Shown one piece after another: positions 25,487 to 34,274 of a DNA stretch of 64,000 nucleotides (position 1 is the first letter of the stretch; each line of letters starts with the position of its first letter). Location: positions 1 to 64,000 of the forward strand of contig JBKCGB010000071.1 in assembly GCA_046303375.1 (NCBI GenBank). Reading direction: 5' to 3'. This DNA comes from UBA965 sp046303375 (GTDB lineage Bacteria; Chloroflexota; Chloroflexia; Chloroflexales; Roseiflexaceae). A program made the translations under genes and the position numbers. The notes under the pieces are model-generated. The model searched no databases and was not told the origin of the DNA. It saw only the letters and a program-made list of their open reading frames with translations.

Positions 25487-26425
25487 ATGAATCATCCCGT
25501 ATTACGCCTCATACGAATAATCGTGCTGTGTATTGCGTGTATGCCATTGGCACATGGAGTGGGGTTTTTATATGGCGAGCTACTGCGTGCAAATCGCAAT
25601 CAATTGGAAGTTGATATTAACCGATCCTTCGTGGCATATCGCACAGAACTCACTCAACTCACGCAGGGCACCTCGGATATGCCAGGCAGTGAAACCCCAT
25701 TCATGAACACCATTATTGATGCATTCATCCGCAGTGCAGGGTTGTATGTCTTTGCAGCCACGCTGGCGCTATGTGGTGGCATCTGGTGTGGTACTTCCAT
25801 TGTTCATCGGCAAAGGGGTGCCCTACCGGCGTGGTTTAGCACATTGACCAGCACGGGTGCAGCACTTCCGGCACTCTTTTTTGCAAGTGGCAGCATCGCA
25901 CTGATGTACTACGTACTCATCTACACGTCCTACAACCTCCCTGTTCCACTGCAAGGATTTGGGTGGGACATACATCTCTTCATTCCGCTCTGCGCACTCT
26001 GTATTCGGTCACTGTGTAGCATTAGTCATCTCACCGCACTCGCACTTCATGATGAGTATCTCAAACCACATATCGTGGCAGTCCGAGCCAAAGGAATTGA
26101 TGAAAGATACCTGTTGTTGCATCACATCTGGCCAGCCCAACAACAAACTATCATGCTGGCAAGTGTGTCCACTCTACGCATCATGCTTGCCGAATTAATC
26201 GTGATTGAATATTTGTTTCGTTGGCAAGGGATCGGGCATCTCTTTGCAAGCGCAGTCATCGCCCCACGTATGAGTAATGCGATAGCACTCCCCATATCCA
26301 TGTCAAGCAGCGTAATTGCGGCATGTATTGTTGGCTTCATGATCTTGTACTTCTGCGGCGAATGTGTACGTGCAATCACCACGCCTCGCCACGAGCAAAC
26401 CTCAGCCCAAACGGAGCTGTCATGA
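25487..26425 (+). CDS. ABC transporter permease, DppB/OppB type
   Basis: A 312-residue inner-membrane protein with about six helices. Seen: N-terminal helix at residues 10-30, then the family core with the EAA-like loop segment HIVAVRAKGIDERYLLLHHIWPA, which contacts the ATPase in DppB/OppB permeases, and the end motif ELIVIEYLFRWQGIGHLF. The gene begins 61 bases after the FAD oxidase and overlaps the second permease by 4 bases (ATGA). Normal systems also have a binding protein and one or two ATPases; none is found in the window. Substrate, perhaps a dipeptide, nickel or other small compound, is unknown. Confidence 0.82.
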   Translation: MNHPVLRLIRIIVLCIACMPLAHGVGFLYGELLRANRNQLEVDINRSFVAYRTELTQLTQGTSDMPGSETPFMNTIIDAFIRSAGLYVFAATLALCGGIWCGTSIVHRQRGALPAWFSTLTSTGAALPALFFASGSIALMYYVLIYTSYNLPVPLQGFGWDIHLFIPLCALCIRSLCSISHLTALALHDEYLKPHIVAVRAKGIDERYLLLHHIWPAQQQTIMLASVSTLRIMLAELIVIEYLFRWQGIGHLFASAVIAPRMSNAIALPISMSSSVIAACIVGFMILYFCGECVRAITTPRHEQTSAQTELS

Positions 26426-28530
26426 AAGCCCACCTCATCATTGGCTGGCTTATTCTGATAGCAGTTGCAAGTATCACCATGTTTGGCGAAGCGCTTGCTC
26501 CACACCCTGCACGCGAACGTCATGCAGTGTATATCGACGGTGATACGATTATCACGCCACCCTTCCCGATAGCCACACCCGGATTTGCACTTGGTTCGGA
26601 TCAGTACGGCAGAGACATTCTCAGTCGTTTACTCGTTGGCACCAAACCCACCATGCTCACAATCGTGATTGTGGCGTTGTTGCGTCTCAGCATTGGATGT
26701 GTGGCTGGCATTCTTGCGGTCACTGCACCATATGCCGTACGCATGTCCGTGAGATTGATTACCGCTGTCTTCGCAGCACTACCCGCCTTTGTGGGTGCAC
26801 TTTTAGTGCTGACACTCAGCCCAAACACCACACTTGGAATCTTTGTTGTGGCACTGACGTGGAACAGTTGGGGAGATGTGGCAAAAGAAATCACCTATCA
26901 TTTAACGCAATTGCAACAACAGCCATACTATCATGCCGCAGTGAGCAGTGGCGACCAGCACCTGAGCATCATGGTGCGGCATGGTGGCCGTCTCATAGGT
27001 GCTCAGTTGCAACGACTGTTGCTACGAGAAATGAGTGCCGCGCTGACACTCCTTGCCATGGTCGGCTTTCTCGGGTACTTCGTCGGTGGTGCTACCTGGA
27101 TGATTGTGGCAGGTGACGCAGTACCAATTGGTGCACGGGCTGCCGATTATCCGGAGCTGGGACAACTCCTCGCCACAAGCTTCGAACGCGTATTACGACC
27201 TGAAGCGTTAATCACAACAGCAACCTATATCGGCTGTATCATCGTGGGTTTACAGTTCTTGCTCATTCAACCACAAGGATTGCCTCGACGACTCCCGGCA
27301 TGGCTGCATGCACTCCGCACAGATGTCGAATGGTGGATTGCTCGTCGCGCTGCGGTATGGCTACTCATGGTGCTGGGAGGCATTGGTGGATTCGCGTACT
27401 GGTTACTTACCCCAACACCCGTCACAGTGCATGCTGACAACCGACCTGCACCAGTCATTCTGCAACGGGTGAACCCATGGGGGATGTATGGCGGCGATGC
27501 AAGTCAAAGCTTTCGCAGTGCAGATCCATATGCACCATATCAAGCCGTCATCTTGCATGCACCACGAGCACTCACAAGTGCACCTATTGTGAGTGCTCGT
27601 GATGATATCTATGTCTATGCGGGAGATACGTTGTTGAAGTGGCAGGAAGGTAGCGTTACGTCAATCACACTTCCTTTTTCTCCAATCGGTAATCCGGCTA
27701 TTGACACTTCAGGGAATGTGGTGGTGGTAGGAGCACACGGTGAACTTTTGCACATTGACTCACATGGGCAGGTAGCGCTGCAATATCGTACCACGACGCG
27801 GGGGCAAGCAACGAGTGGTGCAATCATTGATGCCGCAGGCAATGTTGCAGTCACGGTGGTCGATCGTATCGAATTCTTTGATGCACGCGGCACGGCAAAG
27901 TGGGCGACAGTGGCAATCGATGGATACAATGAATTCCCACCACTGTTGAGTCCAGATGGAACGATAATTGTGCTTGCAAACCAAGCATTTGATGTCGCAG
28001 ATGGGGGGCGATTGCCACTGTTTGCTGGGAATCCATCTGCACAATATGAAGGTGCTGCCCTGATTAGCGGTGCCGATGGATTCATCTATCGGCGAATTGG
28101 ACACAGCATGACGCAACTCGATGTCGAAGAATTTGTTCCCACTGAAATCCGTACAATTGATTGGGATGCAGCACACGTTACGATGTTTTTTCCACAGCTC
28201 AGTGGTGTGACAATCGAGGGCGTGGCTTGGCAACTCTATAGCGGCTACGGCAGTCGTGCCACCTTTGTGTGGATGTATGGCCAGCACCAGTATCACACCA
28301 CGCCACTACGTGCTCAAAGTCTTCTCCTCACCGTTGGCGATGATGCGAGCGCGGTATTTTGCACGCCATATCACATCTATGCCCGTACACCAGGTGGCAA
28401 GAATGATGTATGGGAATATGCTATTAACCCTGCGCTTGGCGAATGCCTAGGTGGGGCATTCACCGACACGTTTAGTGTGGTAGCCTTTACCGATGCTTTG
28501 GTGTGGTATGCCTCACCAGAGACTCGGTGA
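26422..28530 (+). CDS. ABC permease (DppC/OppC type) fused to a C-terminal beta-propeller-like domain
   Basis: A 702-residue protein. Residues 1-300 are a DppC/OppC permease: LGSDQYGRDILSRLLVGTKPTML is the family signature and an EAA-like loop lies in the SSGDQHLSIMVRHGG area. A further helix (about 310-330, WLLMVLGGIGGFAYWLLT) is followed by about 370 residues of repeated beta units of the type D.DGNV.V....G.L..., with SPDGTIIV, DTSGNVVVV and DAAGNVAV, as in PQQ-like propellers. By topology the propeller should face outside. Start is ATG 26422 with GGAG upstream, overlapping the previous stop. No ATPase partner is present. The fusion is unusual and could replace or assist a binding protein. 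Confidence 0.82.
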   Translation: MKAHLIIGWLILIAVASITMFGEALAPHPARERHAVYIDGDTIITPPFPIATPGFALGSDQYGRDILSRLLVGTKPTMLTIVIVALLRLSIGCVAGILAVTAPYAVRMSVRLITAVFAALPAFVGALLVLTLSPNTTLGIFVVALTWNSWGDVAKEITYHLTQLQQQPYYHAAVSSGDQHLSIMVRHGGRLIGAQLQRLLLREMSAALTLLAMVGFLGYFVGGATWMIVAGDAVPIGARAADYPELGQLLATSFERVLRPEALITTATYIGCIIVGLQFLLIQPQGLPRRLPAWLHALRTDVEWWIARRAAVWLLMVLGGIGGFAYWLLTPTPVTVHADNRPAPVILQRVNPWGMYGGDASQSFRSADPYAPYQAVILHAPRALTSAPIVSARDDIYVYAGDTLLKWQEGSVTSITLPFSPIGNPAIDTSGNVVVVGAHGELLHIDSHGQVALQYRTTTRGQATSGAIIDAAGNVAVTVVDRIEFFDARGTAKWATVAIDGYNEFPPLLSPDGTIIVLANQAFDVADGGRLPLFAGNPSAQYEGAALISGADGFIYRRIGHSMTQLDVEEFVPTEIRTIDWDAAHVTMFFPQLSGVTIEGVAWQLYSGYGSRATFVWMYGQHQYHTTPLRAQSLLLTVGDDASAVFCTPYHIYARTPGGKNDVWEYAINPALGECLGGAFTDTFSVVAFTDALVWYASPETR

Positions 28531-29478
28531 TGTGAGAATTGACGCAAGCACGGGTGGTTCGATGTTTCCACCACACAGAATCACTCCCACGTTGCGCAAT
28601 GTCGTAGGGACCTTTCCTGCAAGCAGTGCACCAGGCCCTGTACCAGCACTCGGTTCGATGAGTTGCTTGAGCGTCAACAACACACTTTGTGTGCCAGCAC
28701 TGATTTCGGCTTCACTCACAGTAATAATTTGAGACACATGCTGCTGCACAATCGGGAAAGTAAGTGCACCCGGGGTCGTAATTCGGAGTCCATCAGCAAT
28801 GGTATCTGGCGCAGGAATAGTCACACGTGTTTGCGCCAACAACGACTGATACGTATCAGCGGCTTGTGCTGGCTCTACACCAATAACGTGCAAGTGTGGA
28901 TTATGCGCATGCGCAGCAATTGCACTCCCAGCGATCAAACCACCACCACCCACCGGCACCAGCACGGCATCAAGATATGGAATTTGTGCGCATAACTCGA
29001 GTACGGCTGTCCCTTGTCCTGCAATAATGTGGTGATGATCGTAGGGTGGAATCAGCGTCAAACCACGAGCCTCGGCGTGCGTTTTGGCCACGTGTTCACG
29101 GTCTTGTGTAAGCCGGTCATAGTGGATGATTTCTGCACCATAGGCAGCAGTTGCCGCCACTTTAACTGCTGGTGCATCCGTTGGCATACAAATGACAGCG
29201 GGTATTCCCAACAATTTAGCCGCTAATGCCACACCTTGAGCATGATTACCTGACGAAAACGCGATGACTCCGGCTTTTTTTGCGGATGCAGAGAGCTGCA
29301 CCAATGCATTGTACGCTCCACGAAACTTAAATGACCCAGTTCGTTGCAGATGCTCTGCTTTGAAATAAACGTTGCAACCGACACGCGCATTAAAGCGCCG
29401 CGACTGCAAGACTGGCGTATAGTGTGCAATATCCTGCAATCGTTCAGCGGCAGCCAAGACATCCACATATGTTGGCAT
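28513..29478 (-). CDS. Threonine dehydratase / serine racemase-like PLP enzyme
   Basis: A 321-residue fold-type II PLP enzyme. Seen: catalytic Lys51 in GSFKFRGA, SSGNHAQGVALAAKLLG, the phosphate-binding VPVGGGGLIAG and a C-terminal LCGGN motif. No ACT regulatory domain, so this is the catabolic type (threonine ammonia-lyase, serine racemase or hydroxyaspartate ammonia-lyase), not the biosynthetic IlvA with regulation. Start ATG 29478 has AGGG 5 bases upstream. Its 3' end overlaps the convergent permease-propeller gene by 18 bases. The actual substrate cannot be decided from the sequence. Confidence 0.85.
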   Translation of the reverse strand: MPTYVDVLAAAERLQDIAHYTPVLQSRRFNARVGCNVYFKAEHLQRTGSFKFRGAYNALVQLSASAKKAGVIAFSSGNHAQGVALAAKLLGIPAVICMPTDAPAVKVAATAAYGAEIIHYDRLTQDREHVAKTHAEARGLTLIPPYDHHHIIAGQGTAVLELCAQIPYLDAVLVPVGGGGLIAGSAIAAHAHNPHLHVIGVEPAQAADTYQSLLAQTRVTIPAPDTIADGLRITTPGALTFPIVQQHVSQIITVSEAEISAGTQSVLLTLKQLIEPSAGTGPGALLAGKVPTTLRNVGVILCGGNIEPPVLASILTSPSLW

Positions 29479-29613
29479 TGTTTCCCTCATACGTTATTGC
29501 GGTTTTTTGTATTGTATGAGATAACACTGGTTACGCAAATTGGCAAATTGATCTGTTTCGCCGTACTATGTGAAGACACACGCAACTAAAGATTTACCAA
29601 ACGAAAGGTCTCC

Positions 29614-30789
29614 ATGGCAACCAAACGGCTTTATATGCACCGCAGTCACGATGTTGCCATGGTGCTCGCTCTCTTGATCAACGTGCAGCTCGCATATTCG
29701 TTTGGCACCATTGGTGTTGCTACAATCGACCTCCTTGCCAGGCTCAATATGTCGTATTCACTCCTCGGTGCCATTTCTGTCATCGGTGCATTCTTGAGCA
29801 TGATTTCGATGATGGTCGGAGGTAGTCTTGTCGGGTATATTGGCACACGCAACACGATAATGTACACGACCCCCATCATGTTTGTGTCACACATAGCACT
29901 AGCCGTGTTTCCTTCTACCACTACGTTAATCGCGGTCAATATAGGCTGGGGGGTCGGATTTGGTGCGCTTTTGATTGCATGCACCGCGGTCATCATTGAT
30001 TGGGAACGTGAACGACGCAAACGCATCATTGACGCATTCCAAGCATCTTGGAATATTGCTGCAATTGTTGGAGCATTACTTGGTGGCGTTTTTCTCAGCT
30101 GGCAATGGACATTTGGTGATGTGATGTGGGCAGCAGCCATTACACTCATTCCACTATGGGTCGGTGTCCTATTCGCTTCTTTTCCAAGTTCAGGAGTCAT
30201 CGAAGAAGCAAGTCATCCACTTGCTTCATTCAGTTATATTGCGCAATATCGTGATTTGTTGTTGCTCGGCATCATGATGATTTTGGTGACGTTTGTACAA
30301 AACATTGGGCAAACGTGGTCACCCTTGTACCTTGACTCGCTCGGTGCAAACCCAATAATCAGTGGGGCCGCATTGGCCTCATTCCAAGCAGCTGTTGCAC
30401 TCTTTCGCCTCATCAATGGGGTGCTCGTGAGTCGTTTCAGTGCCAAAGTTATCCTCTTTTGTGGTGCCTTGGGTATTTGTGTGTCGGCAGTGCTCCTCTA
30501 CACAGTGCCCAATCAGTATGTGGTGTTGTTCGCGTTTATTTTGATGGGTGCCGCGATAGCAGGCACGCAACCAACAGCCATTTCAATTGGTGTACGACTA
30601 CACCCCACCAAAAGTGCAGCCCTGAGCAGTGGCATCATGGCACTTGGCGAATTAGGGTTTATCATCAGCACTCCATTGACGGGTTGGGTTGCAGATGCAC
30701 ATGGAATGTCAGCCGCCATGGCGCTCGCACTCCCATGTGGTATTGCGATGATTATCGCGGTACTCCTTGTACCCCGCACTACTTCGTGA
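29614..30789 (+). CDS. MFS transporter
   Basis: A 391-residue secondary transporter with about 12 hydrophobic helices. Seen: the loop 2-3 region GGSLVGYIGTRNTIMYTT, a degenerate version of the MFS GxxxDRxGRR signature, and a centre loop near residue 195. Preceded by AAAGG 7 bases before the ATG. It sits alone between the threonine-dehydratase-like gene (divergent) and the copper operon. Substrate not recognisable; an export or uptake role of a metabolite is possible. Confidence 0.85.
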   Translation: MATKRLYMHRSHDVAMVLALLINVQLAYSFGTIGVATIDLLARLNMSYSLLGAISVIGAFLSMISMMVGGSLVGYIGTRNTIMYTTPIMFVSHIALAVFPSTTTLIAVNIGWGVGFGALLIACTAVIIDWERERRKRIIDAFQASWNIAAIVGALLGGVFLSWQWTFGDVMWAAAITLIPLWVGVLFASFPSSGVIEEASHPLASFSYIAQYRDLLLLGIMMILVTFVQNIGQTWSPLYLDSLGANPIISGAALASFQAAVALFRLINGVLVSRFSAKVILFCGALGICVSAVLLYTVPNQYVVLFAFILMGAAIAGTQPTAISIGVRLHPTKSAALSSGIMALGELGFIISTPLTGWVADAHGMSAAMALALPCGIAMIIAVLLVPRTTS

Positions 30790-30793
30790 TTAT

Positions 30794-30822
30794 TTGTACA
30801 ATTCAACCTTCTGCGCTACAAT
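30794..30822 (+). promoter_or_regulatory. Promoter of the copper operon
   Basis: TTGTAC (30794-30799), a 17-base spacer and TACAAT (30817-30822). Transcription should start near 30829, almost at the GGAGG of the first gene, leaving a very short 5' leader. Confidence 0.6.
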
Positions 30823-30837
30823 AGCGCTGGAGGTTCT

Positions 30838-31179
30838 ATGCGGTTCGTACGTACACGTCATTTTGTGCTAGTGTTGAGTGTTTGGTTTATCATAGCGTTC
30901 CCATGGGCATGTATGCGTCATTGTGCGATGCATGTCGCTTCCATGCATCACCCCGCACAGTTTGTGTGTCAGCTGCAATTCCATGGTGTAGACCAAGGAG
31001 TTGGATCATCAACACTTGGTTCAAATTCACCATCAGGGGGACCATCTCTGACGTTATTTGTTCTCACGAGTAGCATCGTATTGCTGTATGTCACACAAAC
31101 TACAGCATTTCATTCCACCAGCCCACACTGGCAAACTTATTTCCTCACCACACCTGTACCACCGCCAAAGTCTGCCTAA
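30838..31179 (+). CDS. Hypothetical small membrane protein heading the copper operon
   Basis: A 113-residue protein I do not recognise. An N-terminal helix (about 8-27) is followed by a His/Cys/Met-rich stretch (CMRHCAMHVASMHH, about 25-38), a Gly/Ser linker and a second helix (about 71-88), ending in a Pro-rich tail. The soft and imidazole ligands between the helices would suit copper binding. GGAGG lies 4 bases upstream of the ATG. It is the first gene of an operon with SCO and PCuAC genes, so a metal-handling role is a reasonable inference, with no family support. Confidence 0.6.
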   Translation: MRFVRTRHFVLVLSVWFIIAFPWACMRHCAMHVASMHHPAQFVCQLQFHGVDQGVGSSTLGSNSPSGGPSLTLFVLTSSIVLLYVTQTTAFHSTSPHWQTYFLTTPVPPPKSA

Positions 31180-31215
31180 TGATTGTGCATCTTTGCCGAT
31201 TAGAAAGGACTGCAA

Positions 31216-31803
31216 ATGCGGATTCGACTTCGATTGCTCTGCTGGTATTGTGTGCTAGTTTGTTGCTTGAGTGCATGTAGCACCTACGAATTCAAAAACA
31301 CGCAACTTGCCCCACCAGATCGTGCGTTTGATTTTGCCTTGATTGATCAGAACAATCAATCACAAACACTCGGCGGGATGCGTGGCAATGTCGTACTAAT
31401 TTTTTTTGGGTTCACCAATTGTCCAGATGTCTGCCCTGCGACGTTGTCCGACATGCAACTCCTTTACAATCGGCTGGGTGAAGATGCCAAAGACGTACGC
31501 ATGGTGTTCATTACAGTAGATCCTGAGCGTGACACGCCCGATAAACTCAAACGGTTTGTGGAGCGCTTTGATGCACGCATCATGGCACTCAGTGGTGATA
31601 CTGCAGCGCTACAAGCCACCTATGCTGCCTATGGAGCCGGGGCAACTCGCCGAGAGTTGGCCAATTCAGCACTCAAATACACGATGGATCACACGAGCAC
31701 AATGACTGTTGTTGACAAACAAGGTATGCGCCGCTTACTGGTAGGATTCGCAAGTAATCTCGATGACACCGAGAGCGATATTCGCGCGTTAATCAATGAA
31801 TGA
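31216..31803 (+). CDS. SCO1/SenC-family copper chaperone lipoprotein
   Basis: A 195-residue thioredoxin-fold protein needed for the CuA centre of cytochrome c oxidase in known cases. Seen: signal with lipobox LSAC (Cys21), so membrane-anchored outside; CPDVC (Cys69, Cys73) and His159 in MDHTST, the complete copper-binding set; and FFGFTNCPDVCPAT and FITVDPERDT, classic SCO motifs. It lies between the small membrane protein and PCuAC, so the operon probably delivers copper to a terminal oxidase not encoded in this window. Confidence 0.95.
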   Translation: MRIRLRLLCWYCVLVCCLSACSTYEFKNTQLAPPDRAFDFALIDQNNQSQTLGGMRGNVVLIFFGFTNCPDVCPATLSDMQLLYNRLGEDAKDVRMVFITVDPERDTPDKLKRFVERFDARIMALSGDTAALQATYAAYGAGATRRELANSALKYTMDHTSTMTVVDKQGMRRLLVGFASNLDDTESDIRALINE

Positions 31804-31822
31804 CGACAAAAGGACTTAGATA

Positions 31823-32338
31823 ATGAAACGACACATGATTGGTTTGCTGGTTTTATTGAGCATAACGATTAGTGCCTGCGGAATGCACTCACCAGCGAAC
31901 AAAATGCAACACCAAACCGACATGAACGGTGGTGAAATGGTACTGCCCACACCAGACATGCAGGCACCAATTGCAGCTTCGATCAAAAATATCCGCTTAT
32001 CGGATCCGTGGGCACGTCCAAGCACCAAGGGAGAAAACAGTGCAAGTTATGTCATCATCAACAACGGTGGTGAGGCAGACACACTGGTAGCTGTAACTGG
32101 GGTAGTAGCAAGCAACCTCGAGTTGCACATGGTCGAAAACGTCGATGGAGTGATGAAAATGCGTCCTGTTGAAGGCGGCATTCCCATCCCTGGCAACAAC
32201 ATTCAAACACTGCAACCAGGTGGATACCACATTATGATGATTGGGCTAACCCGTGATTTGCGCGCCGGCGACACGTTCGATTTGACACTCACGTTTGCAC
32301 AAGCAGGTGATGTCACGATTTCTGTCACGGTACGTTGA
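31823..32338 (+). CDS. PCu(A)C-family copper chaperone lipoprotein
   Basis: A 171-residue secreted copper(I)-binding protein. Seen: lipobox ISAC (Cys19) and the family motif with His102 and Met103, Met113, His136 and Met138 (H-X10-M-X22-H-X-M). A further Met/His-rich linker after the lipobox (MHSPANKMQHQTDMNGGEM) may add copper sites. PCuAC proteins pass Cu(I) to SCO or directly to cytochrome oxidase, which matches the adjacent SCO gene 19 bases upstream. Its stop overlaps the next start (TGATG). Confidence 0.93.
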   Translation: MKRHMIGLLVLLSITISACGMHSPANKMQHQTDMNGGEMVLPTPDMQAPIAASIKNIRLSDPWARPSTKGENSASYVIINNGGEADTLVAVTGVVASNLELHMVENVDGVMKMRPVEGGIPIPGNNIQTLQPGGYHIMMIGLTRDLRAGDTFDLTLTFAQAGDVTISVTVR

Positions 32339-32667
32339 TGTTTACTCGTGCGCGTCGTTTACTATTCGTCATTGTACTGATTGGCTGTGCCCTAGCCAGC
32401 GGATACTGGTTGTATGAAACGGCGCGCACAGTCGAACTCACCATTACCGACCCACAACAGGCGTTGCCCTCACAAATCACGCTCATCCGCGGCATTAAAG
32501 ATGTGCTCGTCATCAAAAACGTGAGCGCGAGTACAGTCACCGTAGCAGGTACGACACTCGCCCCAGGTCAACAGTTTCGCCAATACTACCGAAGTGCAGG
32601 TGAGTATTCGTTTACCTGCAGTGTGCATAATGGACAAACGTTGCACGTCATCGTACGTGAACCATGA
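32338..32667 (+). CDS. Cupredoxin-like membrane-anchored protein
   Basis: A 109-residue protein with an N-terminal helix (about 5-25) and a small beta-sandwich whose later part reads YRSAGEYSFTCSVHNGQTLHVIV. The Cys and His there stand where a blue-copper Cys-His pair would be, and APGQQFRQYYRSAGEYSFTC matches the usual cupredoxin end, but a Met ligand and first His are not evident. Starts with ATG 32338 overlapping the PCuAC stop by 1 base. Probably part of copper delivery, though it may not bind type I copper. Confidence 0.65.
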   Translation: MFTRARRLLFVIVLIGCALASGYWLYETARTVELTITDPQQALPSQITLIRGIKDVLVIKNVSASTVTVAGTTLAPGQQFRQYYRSAGEYSFTCSVHNGQTLHVIVREP

Positions 32668-32702
32668 TTATTGTTTCGTGATAATTGATTGGGGCAAATC
32701 TG

Positions 32703-33344
32703 GTGCAAGCACAAATCGATGCAGCACACGCCAACGAGCGTGCGACGCTTGCGACACTCCCAGTGTGTGATGACAATGGCGTGATTCTCTGTGATGTGCA
32801 AGGGGTTTCGTTGGCACTTCATGCACTCTACTATGGTCACCGCGATCTCGCGCACGCCATTGCAGCACGATGTACGCGTCTTGATTTGTTTAGTGCGGCC
32901 GCACTCAATCGAGTTGCAGCACTGCACTCAATGCTGCATGTAAACCCGATGAGAGTACATGATTGGGCAGGTGACGGTTTTCATGCGCTGGGTTTGGCGT
33001 GTTTCTTTGCCGCTCCAGACACAGCACAGCTGTGTATTGCATCTGGCGCTGACGTCAACCGTGCCTCAAACAATCATTTCCACGTAGCACCTATACACTC
33101 CGCAGCTGCAGCCGATAACATGAGAATCGTGCAGATGTTGCTCGACGCCGGTGCAGATGCCAATCTAGTACAGCACGACGGCTTTCGTGCACTACACACT
33201 GCGGCACAGCACGGCAATCGGGCCATGTGCGCACTCTTGCTTGCCTATGGCGCAGACCGGTATGCACAGACGAGTCAAGGACTGACCGCACTCGATATCG
33301 CAGCAGCACACCAGCACACACAGCTCCGAAATATACTCTTATAA
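32703..33344 (+). CDS. Ankyrin-repeat protein
   Basis: About 213 residues of ankyrin repeats: repeats with GDGFHALGLACFFAAPDTAQLCIASGADVN, HVAPIHSAAAADNMRIVQMLLDAGADAN, GFRALHTAAQHGNRAMCALLLAYGAD and a last LTALDIAAAHQ, in order. No signal peptide or enzyme domain, so a cytoplasmic protein-binding module is likely. GTG 32703 is preferred because GGGG precedes it; TTG 32685 is an alternative. It is 35 bases after the cupredoxin-like gene in the same direction, so perhaps an extra member of the copper operon, with an unknown link. Confidence 0.82.
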   Translation: MQAQIDAAHANERATLATLPVCDDNGVILCDVQGVSLALHALYYGHRDLAHAIAARCTRLDLFSAAALNRVAALHSMLHVNPMRVHDWAGDGFHALGLACFFAAPDTAQLCIASGADVNRASNNHFHVAPIHSAAAADNMRIVQMLLDAGADANLVQHDGFRALHTAAQHGNRAMCALLLAYGADRYAQTSQGLTALDIAAAHQHTQLRNILL

Positions 33345-33348
33345 ACTG

Positions 33349-34266
33349 TTATGCGTCAGGGTTTGGATTCCACCAGCACGGTCCCTTGCCTGCACGCGCC
33401 TGCAGCGCACGTTGCTGGATATCATCACGCTGCGCGGTAGTCAGTGGTTGGAACTGCGCATATGCGGCAAAGACGTGGTCTTGCTCGTTGGGAAAACTCA
33501 TGCCCAACAAGGCCACATCCGGATCAACGGTAAGCGTGAAATGCAGACACTCTGCAGGTGTTAATACATCACTACTGGCAGCCCCATCGATCCCTCCCGA
33601 CGACCGCTTACCACGCGGTCGTTGTGTAAGTGGTGCGCCATACCCGGTCGTGTCAGCGACTAATTTGCCAGCTCCAAAGGTTTTAAAGCAGACACTCCCG
33701 ACTCCCTGCGCTCGACAGAGGGGCAACGTATCGGTCATGTAGCGCGAATCAACAAACGCACCAATCGCAAACATGGCCACATCACACCATCCATCAAGAA
33801 TCGCTTGGCGAAGGACATCGGGATGATGAGAAGATATGCCCATGTGGCGGATTTTGCCCGCAGCTTTGAGATGCTTGGCTTCTGCGAACAAACCATTTGG
33901 TGCAGTCAGTCGCCTGTATTCGTCTAGGCTTGACAGCCCGTGGAACAAATAGGCGTCAATATGCGAAAACCCCAAGCGCTGGAGTGATTCAGCAAGTTGA
34001 TCAGTAAGCGGGCGCGTAAAATCATCAATTTTATCGATAACATAAACATCGTCCCGCCGCGATCGCACTGCTGCACCCACAATCTGCTCTGAAAATCCAT
34101 CCTCGTAACCGGGAGCAGTATCCACGACATTAACCCCTGCATCCAATGCACGCGTTAGCGTCGCAACGCATGTCTCGAGCGGCAACGAACGGTCAGCAAG
34201 ATCGCCGGCAGCGATTTGAGATGCCATAAATCCAGTCCGGCCAAGTGGTCGATAGCGCATTTGCAT
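33349..34266 (-). CDS. Aldo/keto reductase
   Basis: A 305-residue AKR of the bacterial AKR11/YcsN-like kind. Seen: RPLGRTGF at the N-terminus, NVVDTAPGYEDGFSE (Asp-Tyr), VYVIDKI (Lys) and AYLFHG (His) for catalysis, and a C-terminal CWWNPNPDA. Its length exceeds the 280-aa minimum. It is convergent with the ankyrin gene (4-base gap) and is 8 bases downstream of terC in the same direction, so it may be co-transcribed with terC. Substrate unknown. Confidence 0.85.
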   Translation of the reverse strand: MQMRYRPLGRTGFMASQIAAGDLADRSLPLETCVATLTRALDAGVNVVDTAPGYEDGFSEQIVGAAVRSRRDDVYVIDKIDDFTRPLTDQLAESLQRLGFSHIDAYLFHGLSSLDEYRRLTAPNGLFAEAKHLKAAGKIRHMGISSHHPDVLRQAILDGWCDVAMFAIGAFVDSRYMTDTLPLCRAQGVGSVCFKTFGAGKLVADTTGYGAPLTQRPRGKRSSGGIDGAASSDVLTPAECLHFTLTVDPDVALLGMSFPNEQDHVFAAYAQFQPLTTAQRDDIQQRALQARAGKGPCWWNPNPDA

Positions 34267-34274
34267 ACATACCT

